A stretch of 64,000 nt of DNA from Metabacillus flavus (GTDB lineage Bacteria; Bacillota; Bacilli; Bacillales; Bacillaceae): contig NZ_JAGVRK010000001.1 of NCBI RefSeq assembly GCF_018283675.1, positions 1,736,001 to 1,800,000 on the forward strand, written 5' to 3'. Position 1 is the stretch's first letter, and each line of letters begins with the position of its first letter. The translations under genes and the position numbers were made by a program. The notes below the pieces were generated by a model. It made no database searches and was not told where the DNA came from. It saw only the letters and a program-made list of their open reading frames with translations. Positions 59,133 to 64,000 of this stretch are shown one piece after another.

Positions 59133-59185
59133 CATCATAAAATCAATATAATAATATTATGTAAACTTAAGGGGAGGAATTGGCT

Positions 59186-59845
59186 TTGAAATACATATAC
59201 ATAGTTGCAGGTGGACCTGAGAGGCTGATACCTGACCTTGCTGCTGCTGTTCACCCTGAAGTATCGTGGGTTGGAGTGGACAGAGGTGTCGTCTATCTCG
59301 CTGATCGAGGCATGAAAATGGAAGAAGCGATTGGAGATTTTGATTCGATCTCCGAGCGGGAACGCGAGGATCTTCAAACAAGACATAATGAATTGAAGAT
59401 TTATCCTTCAGAAAAGGATAAAACGGATACAGAACTTGCACTTGACTGGGCAATCAGCAGGAATCCTGAACGAATCCGCATTTACGGTGCAACCGGGGGC
59501 AGACTGGACCATTTTTTTGCGAATATTTACTTATTAATGAAGGAATTTGAATGCTCCATTCCAATTGAGTTAGAGGACCGCTTTAATTTTATCAGGCTTT
59601 TGCCGCCTGGAAATCATGAGGTCGAATCAAGCGGGATCTTTCCATATGTGTCGTTTGTCCCTGCTGCTTCAGACGTTGAAGGTCTAACGTTAAAAGGATT
59701 TAAATATCCTCTGGAAAATCGTCATATTCCTTTTGGTTCTACACTATGTATTAGTAATGAATTGATTCATCACACCGGTACTGTTTCGTTTAACAGCGGC
59801 ATATTAATGATGGTAAGAAGCCGTGATGAAACGAATATAAAGTGA
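59186..59845 (+). CDS. thiN: Thiamine pyrophosphokinase ThiN
   Basis: ThiN converts thiamine to thiamine pyrophosphate. The 219-residue protein has YIYIVAGGPE (3-12), VGVDRGVVYLADRGM, EAIGDFDS, the catalytic SEKDKTDTELALDWAI and GATGGRLDHFFANIYLL. Start choice: GGAGG at 59173-59177 is 8 bases from TTG 59186 but only two from TTG 59180, so 59186 is favoured. It is the yloS gene of B. subtilis. spoVM follows 72 bases later. Confidence 0.93.
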   Translation: MKYIYIVAGGPERLIPDLAAAVHPEVSWVGVDRGVVYLADRGMKMEEAIGDFDSISEREREDLQTRHNELKIYPSEKDKTDTELALDWAISRNPERIRIYGATGGRLDHFFANIYLLMKEFECSIPIELEDRFNFIRLLPPGNHEVESSGIFPYVSFVPAASDVEGLTLKGFKYPLENRHIPFGSTLCISNELIHHTGTVSFNSGILMMVRSRDETNIK

Positions 59846-59917
59846 TGAATGCTAACCATAAGGCCAGCTAGTGCAGGGCCATTTCAAAGATCATTGAAAG
59901 GGCTGAGGAGGGAAATT

Positions 59918-60001
59918 ATGAAGTTCTATACGATCAAACTGCCAAAGTTTCTGGGAGGAATAGTTCGGGCAATGCTTGGTTCTTTTAAAAAGGACTCATA
60001 A
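59918..60001 (+). CDS. spoVM: Stage V sporulation protein SpoVM (27 residues)
   Basis: SpoVM is an amphipathic helix peptide that binds the curved forespore membrane and anchors SpoIVA at the start of coat assembly. The product (MKFYTIKLPKFLGGIVRAML, then GSFKKDS) differs from B. subtilis SpoVM only at its C-terminal end and is one residue longer. Proline 9, which positions the helix, is conserved. GAGGAGGG precedes ATG 59918. Its expression should be SigE-dependent, but I found no convincing SigE promoter pair in the 72-base gap. Confidence 0.97.
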   Translation: MKFYTIKLPKFLGGIVRAMLGSFKKDS

Positions 60002-60048
60002 ACATACAGGCGGATCCGCTTGTTTTCTAAAGTGCAAATCAGCAGAAC

Positions 60049-60073
60049 GATGCTCTTCAACGGGCATCTTTTT
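60049..60073 (+). terminator. Terminator after spoVM
   Basis: GATGCTC pairs with GGGCATC (one G-U pair) around a 6-base loop, followed by TTTTT. Confidence 0.75.
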
Positions 60074-60084
60074 CTTTTGGAACC

Positions 60085-60124
60085 AAAAAAGAGGAAATGC
60101 AGGTGATCCTGCCATTTCCTCTTT
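60085..60124 (-). terminator. Terminator of rpmB (minus strand)
   Basis: AAAGAGGAAATG and CATTTCCTCTTT form a 12-base stem extended by CAGG/CCTG. Read on the minus strand, the second arm ends in a T-run (from the A6 at 60085-60090), as expected for rpmB. Confidence 0.88.
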
Positions 60125-60158
60125 GCAGCCGTGAACGGCTATCTTATTGGCGTTCCAA

Positions 60159-60359
<201 letters not shown>

Positions 60360-60661
60360 TCACCTTGCAAAACCTCATTTGTAGCAAGCTATCGTTTCAT
60401 TTCCGTTTGTCTTTTTAAAAAGACGCCCATCTTTGATGATTGCTCATACGGTTTAAAACGTCTCTATTCACGAGATACCTTAATAATTTACCATAATCCC
60501 CTTTTGAATTGCAACTATTCTTTGTCAAGTTTTTTTCCTTTGCGGACTTTTCACAATCAGGTTACGAATGGATGTGTTAGGGGAAGGTATAACATGAAGG
60601 ATGCCGGTACCCTCTCCCTTGCTGATGGGAAATTTAAAAAAGTTCTTTCAAGAAAAACCCC

Positions 60662-60693
60662 TTGACATACCTGATGATGCTATGCTCTATAAT
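60662..60693 (+). promoter_or_regulatory. Candidate promoter P1 of yloU, 20-base spacing
   Basis: A perfect TTGACA (60662-60667) and a perfect TATAAT (60688-60693) are 20 bases apart, wider than optimal. It may need an activator or be replaced by P2. The 60348-60660 stretch upstream shows no other gene; open frames there are shadows. Confidence 0.45.
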
Positions 60694-60730
60694 AATAAGA
60701 GCCTTTTATGCCGTCCTATACAGCAATTCC

Positions 60731-60759
60731 TTTAAAATTTGCACGGCCTATAGTAAAAT
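60731..60759 (+). promoter_or_regulatory. Candidate promoter P2 of yloU-yloV
   Basis: TTTAAA (60731-60736) and TAAAAT (60754-60759) are 17 bases apart, 94 bases upstream of yloU. Confidence 0.5.
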
Positions 60760-60852
60760 AGCTTTATCATGCGTATGGTCATCTAGACTGTGAACACGCC
60801 ATCATGCTCATTGAAGGAAATTCATTGACCGAAAAACAAGGGAGGAAATAGC

Positions 60853-61215
60853 ATGTCCATCGAACTTACCACCAAATACGGACAAATCGATATCTCCAAT
60901 GAAGTAATTGGAACGGTAGCAGGCGGTGCCGCCATTGATTGCTACGGTATTGTAGGAATGGCCTCCAAAAATCAGATTAAAGATGGAATTACAGACATCC
61001 TCCGCAAGGAAAATTTCAGCAGGGGTGTCATCGTGCGACAAGCAGAAGACAGCATTCACATCGATATGTATATCATTGTAAGCTACGGAACGAAAATTTC
61101 AGAGGTAGCACATAACGTACAGACCAAAGTGAAATATACGCTTGATCACACGGTTGGATTAGCTGTAGACTCAGTAAATATTTTCGTTCAGGGAGTTCGT
61201 GTAACGAACCCGTAG
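60853..61215 (+). CDS. yloU: Asp23/Gls24 family envelope stress protein YloU
   Basis: The 120-residue protein belongs to the Asp23 family: IELTTKYGQIDISNEVIGTV at 3-22, AAIDCYGIVGMASKNQI, IVRQAEDSIHIDMYIIVSYG and VDSVNIFVQGVRV at the end. Members are small, abundant and linked to envelope stress or alkaline shock; the biochemical role is unknown. AGGGAGGAAA precedes ATG 60853. The gene is 15 bases from yloV and co-transcribed. Confidence 0.93.
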   Translation: MSIELTTKYGQIDISNEVIGTVAGGAAIDCYGIVGMASKNQIKDGITDILRKENFSRGVIVRQAEDSIHIDMYIIVSYGTKISEVAHNVQTKVKYTLDHTVGLAVDSVNIFVQGVRVTNP

Positions 61216-61230
61216 TAAGGAGGAAAAATC

Positions 61231-62895
61231 GTGTCAATCAAAACTTTGGACGGCGAGCGCTTTGCTGAAATGATTTCACAGGGTGCCAGCCATTTATCCA
61301 ATAATGCCAAAATGGTGGATGCCCTAAATGTTTTTCCGGTTCCAGATGGAGATACAGGCACTAACATGAACCTGTCTATGACATCAGGGGCCAAGGAAGT
61401 GCAAAAAAATGTCCAAGCCCATATTGGCAAAGTAGGGACAGCCCTTTCCAGAGGACTGCTTATGGGTGCACGGGGGAATTCGGGCGTCATCCTTTCTCAG
61501 CTGTTCAGAGGCTTCTCGAAGTCAATTGAAAGCAAAAGCACGATTACAGCGAAGGATTTTGCACAAGCTCTTCAAACCGGTGTTGATACAGCCTACAAAG
61601 CTGTAATGAAGCCTGTAGAGGGGACGATCCTTACTGTAGCAAAAGATGCAGCCAAAAAAGCCGTTTCTGAATCTAAAAATGAAGATGATCTTGTCAAACT
61701 GATGGAAGCGATTCTTGACGAAGCAAAGGCTTCATTGAATCGCACCCCCGATTTGCTTCCTGTTTTAAAGGAAGTGGGAGTTGTCGACAGCGGAGGTCAA
61801 GGTCTTGTATTAGTATACGAAGGGTTCCTGGCTGAATTGAAAGGCGAGAAAGTACCTGGAACTCCAATGGCACTGCCGTCCATGAATGATCTTGTCAGTG
61901 CGGAACACCATAAGAATGTTCACGCTCATATTAATACGGAAGACATTGAGTTCGGATACTGCACAGAGTTCATGGTTCGCTTTGAAGAGGGCAAGAAAGT
62001 CTTTTCTGAGGATCAGTTCCGCAATGATTTAAGTGAATTCGGAGATTCATTGCTCGTGATATCTGACGATGAGGTAGCGAAAATACATATTCATGCAGAG
62101 CACCCTGGCGAGGTGCTGTCATATGGACAAAAGTATGGAAGCCTGATCAGCATGAAGATTGAAAACATGCGTGAACAGCATAGCAGTCTTGTCGGTGAAT
62201 CAGCTAAATCTCAGCCTGCCCAGAAGAAAAAGCAGAAGGAAAAATACGGCATCATCACCGTTACTATGGGTTCAGGAATTGCCGAATTGTTTAAAAGCAT
62301 AGGCGCCCATGAAGTCATAGAAGGCGGCCAGACGATGAATCCAAGTACAGAAGATATCGTTTCTGCGATTGAAAAAGTGAATGCAGAAAACATTATCATC
62401 CTTCCGAACAATTCAAATATTGTGATGGCAGCCCGCCAGGCCGCATCAGTTGTTGAAGAGAATGTGCTGGTTATCCCTTCTAAAACCGTTCCTCAAGGGA
62501 TGTCTGCTCTGCTTGCTTTCAATCCAGGCGTTAAACCTGAGGAAAACGAAGAAGTTATGACTGAAGCTCTCGGAAATGTAAAATCAGGTCAGGTAACATA
62601 TGCCGTTCGCGACACTCAAATTGACGGCATGGATATTTCCAAAAATGATTTTATGGGTATTCTGAACGGAAAGATCGTGACGAAGGACAAAGTGCAAGTT
62701 CAGGCTGCTGTTAAGCTTCTTAAAGAAATGATCAATGATGAAGATGACATCTTGACCATTCTTTATGGAAGTGAATCAAGCGAAGAAGAAGTAAGCGAGC
62801 TTGTAAAGCAAATTGAAACGATGTTCAGCGACATTGAAGTGGAAGTGCATAACGGCAAACAGCCTCTGTACTCTTACATTTTCTCTGTCGAGTAA
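61231..62895 (+). CDS. fakA: Fatty acid kinase subunit FakA (DAK2/DegV-linked protein YloV)
   Basis: FakA phosphorylates exogenous fatty acids bound to FakB (DegV) proteins for phospholipid synthesis. The 554-residue protein has an N-terminal DhaK-like DAK2 ATP domain (LNVFPVPDGDTGTNMNLSMT near 31-50, RGLLMGARGNSGVILSQLFR), a middle domain (about 215-330) and a C-terminal domain (YGIITVTMGSGIAELFKSIG, NNSNIVMAARQAA). Aspartates in DGDTGTN bind magnesium. AAGGAGGAAAAA precedes GTG 61231. Known as yloV in B. subtilis. Confidence 0.93.
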   Translation: MSIKTLDGERFAEMISQGASHLSNNAKMVDALNVFPVPDGDTGTNMNLSMTSGAKEVQKNVQAHIGKVGTALSRGLLMGARGNSGVILSQLFRGFSKSIESKSTITAKDFAQALQTGVDTAYKAVMKPVEGTILTVAKDAAKKAVSESKNEDDLVKLMEAILDEAKASLNRTPDLLPVLKEVGVVDSGGQGLVLVYEGFLAELKGEKVPGTPMALPSMNDLVSAEHHKNVHAHINTEDIEFGYCTEFMVRFEEGKKVFSEDQFRNDLSEFGDSLLVISDDEVAKIHIHAEHPGEVLSYGQKYGSLISMKIENMREQHSSLVGESAKSQPAQKKKQKEKYGIITVTMGSGIAELFKSIGAHEVIEGGQTMNPSTEDIVSAIEKVNAENIIILPNNSNIVMAARQAASVVEENVLVIPSKTVPQGMSALLAFNPGVKPEENEEVMTEALGNVKSGQVTYAVRDTQIDGMDISKNDFMGILNGKIVTKDKVQVQAAVKLLKEMINDEDDILTILYGSESSEEEVSELVKQIETMFSDIEVEVHNGKQPLYSYIFSVE

Positions 62896-62914
62896 GAAGC
62901 TGTTATAAGGGTTA

Positions 62915-62946
62915 AGGACCGTCTGTATGACAGACGGTCCTATTTA
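62915..62946 (+). terminator. Terminator after fakA/yloV
   Basis: A perfect 11-base stem (AGGACCGTCTG against CAGACGGTCCT) with a 5-base loop is followed by ATTTAT, a weak T-tract. Confidence 0.75.
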
Positions 62947-63044
62947 TGCGGAATTCGGCCGTATACAGGTTTAAAAGAAATCTGTTAAACTGAAATCAAA
63001 CTGTAATAGGATGGTTTCTTTCATAAGAGAGGGGTATACAAAGC

Positions 63045-63707
63045 ATGAAATATCGCAGTGTATTTGACATCATCGGTCCAGTCATGATTGGACCTTCAAG
63101 TTCTCATACAGCTGGAGCTGCAAGAATTGGCAGAGTAGCCCGCAGTTTATTCGGCAGGGAGCCGAAATGGGCGACCGTGTCTTTTTACGGTTCTTTTGCA
63201 AAAACGTACCGCGGACACGGGACAGATGTTGCCATTATCGGAGGCATTCTGGATTTTGATACGTTTGATGAACGCATCAAAACATCCCTGCAAATAGCGG
63301 ATGCCAACGGGATGAAGATCACGTTTATAGAAGAGGAAGCAGTTGCAGATCATCCAAATACAGCAAGAGTGATTATTGGAGATGATCAGGGGCAGCTTGA
63401 ACTGGTTGGTATATCAATTGGCGGAGGCAAGATTGAGATAACTGAGCTGAATGGCTTTCTGCTGCAGCTGTCCGGCAACCATCCAGCCATTCTGGTTATG
63501 CATAATGACCGCTATGGTGCAATCGCAGGGGTGGCAAATGTCCTCGCTAAGCATGCGATCAATATTGGACACATGAATGTTTCGAGGAAAGAAAAAGGCC
63601 AGCTGGCGCTCATGACCATTGAAGTGGATCAGAATATTGAAATAGGGGTTATTGAGGAATTGAAAACGCTGCCAAATATTCTGCAGGTTACTAAAATAGC
63701 AGAATAA
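63045..63707 (+). CDS. sdaAB: L-serine dehydratase, beta subunit
   Basis: With the alpha subunit this iron-sulfur enzyme deaminates L-serine to pyruvate. The 220-residue protein has IIGPVMIGPSSSHTAGAARI at 9-28, YGSFAKTYRGHGTDVAIIGG, and a C-terminal ACT domain (about 145-220: HPAILVMHNDRYGAIAGVAN) that senses serine. AGAGGGG precedes ATG 63045. sdaAA follows 34 bases later. Confidence 0.96.
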   Translation: MKYRSVFDIIGPVMIGPSSSHTAGAARIGRVARSLFGREPKWATVSFYGSFAKTYRGHGTDVAIIGGILDFDTFDERIKTSLQIADANGMKITFIEEEAVADHPNTARVIIGDDQGQLELVGISIGGGKIEITELNGFLLQLSGNHPAILVMHNDRYGAIAGVANVLAKHAINIGHMNVSRKEKGQLALMTIEVDQNIEIGVIEELKTLPNILQVTKIAE

Positions 63708-63741
63708 AATAGATCGGCTATTGAAGATTGGAGGAAACAGC

Positions 63742-64000
63742 ATGTTTCGAAATGTAGCTGAGCTCGTGGAGCTTGCAGTAAGCCGGAATTGTAAAATTGC
63801 TGAGGTCATGATTCAGCAGGAGATGGAAGTAACCGGCAAAAGCCGTGAGGATGTATTTTCTATGATGGACCGTAATCTGAAAGTCATGGAGCAGGCTGTA
63901 GAAAAAGGCCTTGCCGGAGTCAAATCCCACTCTGGCCTTACTGGCGGGGATGCGGTGCTGATGCAGGCATATATTGAAAAAGGGAATTTTTTATCTGGTG
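63742..64000 (+). CDS. sdaAA: L-serine dehydratase, alpha subunit (3' end outside window)
   Basis: The first 86 residues are visible: FRNVAELVELAVSRNCKIAE, IQQEMEVTGKSREDVFSMMD, and GLTGGDAVLMQAYIEKGNFL, a good match to the N-terminus of SdaAA. The cysteines for the 4Fe-4S cluster lie beyond the window. TTGGAGGAAA precedes ATG 63742. The pair sdaAB-sdaAA is the usual two-gene form in bacilli. Confidence 0.95.
   Translation, partial: MFRNVAELVELAVSRNCKIAEVMIQQEMEVTGKSREDVFSMMDRNLKVMEQAVEKGLAGVKSHSGLTGGDAVLMQAYIEKGNFLSG

Noticed and set aside
59820-59917. SigE-type promoter for spoVM (GCATATT near 59799 or GAATATA near 59835)
   Set aside because: Each -35-like element is good, but no CATACAHT-like -10 element lies at 13-15 bases, so I did not call it.

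Overview
This window is a stretch of a Bacillaceae (Firmicutes) chromosome, close in gene content and order to Bacillus subtilis. I infer this from strong AGGAGG ribosome binding sites, frequent GTG/TTG starts, endospore genes (spoIIGA, sigE, sigG, spoVM, ylmC) and near-continuous synteny with the B. subtilis ftsA-ftsZ to sdaA region. The species cannot be named from the sequence. No tRNA, rRNA, CRISPR array, prophage or full insertion sequence was seen.

Layout. (1) 1-6350: division and early sporulation: the end of ylxX, then sbp, ftsA, ftsZ, spoIIGA, sigE, sigG. (2) 6380-10493: the ylm division cluster: ylmC behind a SigE-type promoter, ylmD (frameshifted), ylmE, sepF, ylmG, ylmH/rqcP, divIVA. 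(3) 10490-15809: a T-box leader and ileS, a 41-bp tandem duplication, ylyA, lspA, ylyB. (4) 15813-27716: the complete de novo pyrimidine operon pyrR-P-B-C-AA-AB-K-D-F-E, with three PyrR-type attenuators. (5) 27732-32640: an insertion relative to B. subtilis: a cobalamin riboswitch with metE, a soluble PAS histidine kinase, and on the minus strand a DUF71 ATP-pyrophosphatase gene broken by one stop codon and followed by a 53-codon membrane ORF. (6) 32731-38920: a SAM-I riboswitch, yezD, and the sulfate assimilation and siroheme genes cysH-cysP-sat-cysC-sumT-sirB-sirC. (7) 38920-40112: a 304-bp element with terminal inverted repeats, then a yybP-ykoY (manganese) riboswitch in front of two small-protein genes. 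(8) 40120-64000: housekeeping core: rqcH (minus), yloB Ca2+ ATPase, yloC, remA, gmk, rpoZ, coaBC, priA, def, fmt, rsmB, rlmN, prpC, prkC, rsgA, rpe, thiN, spoVM, rpmB (minus), yloU, fakA/yloV, sdaAB and the start of sdaAA.

How the genes work together. FtsA, FtsZ, SepF, YlmG and DivIVA build and place the septum. SpoIIGA activates pro-SigE, and SigG follows in the forespore. YlmH/RqcP and RqcH are the two partners of bacterial ribosome-associated quality control. The pyr genes convert bicarbonate, glutamine and aspartate to UMP under PyrR control. The sulfur genes take sulfate to sulfite and build the siroheme that sulfite reductase needs, under SAM control, while metE makes methionine under B12 control.

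The least ordinary parts are 27.7-33.2 kb and 38.9-40.1 kb, where several riboswitches, small ORFs, a nonsense-broken gene and a mobile-like repeat lie together.
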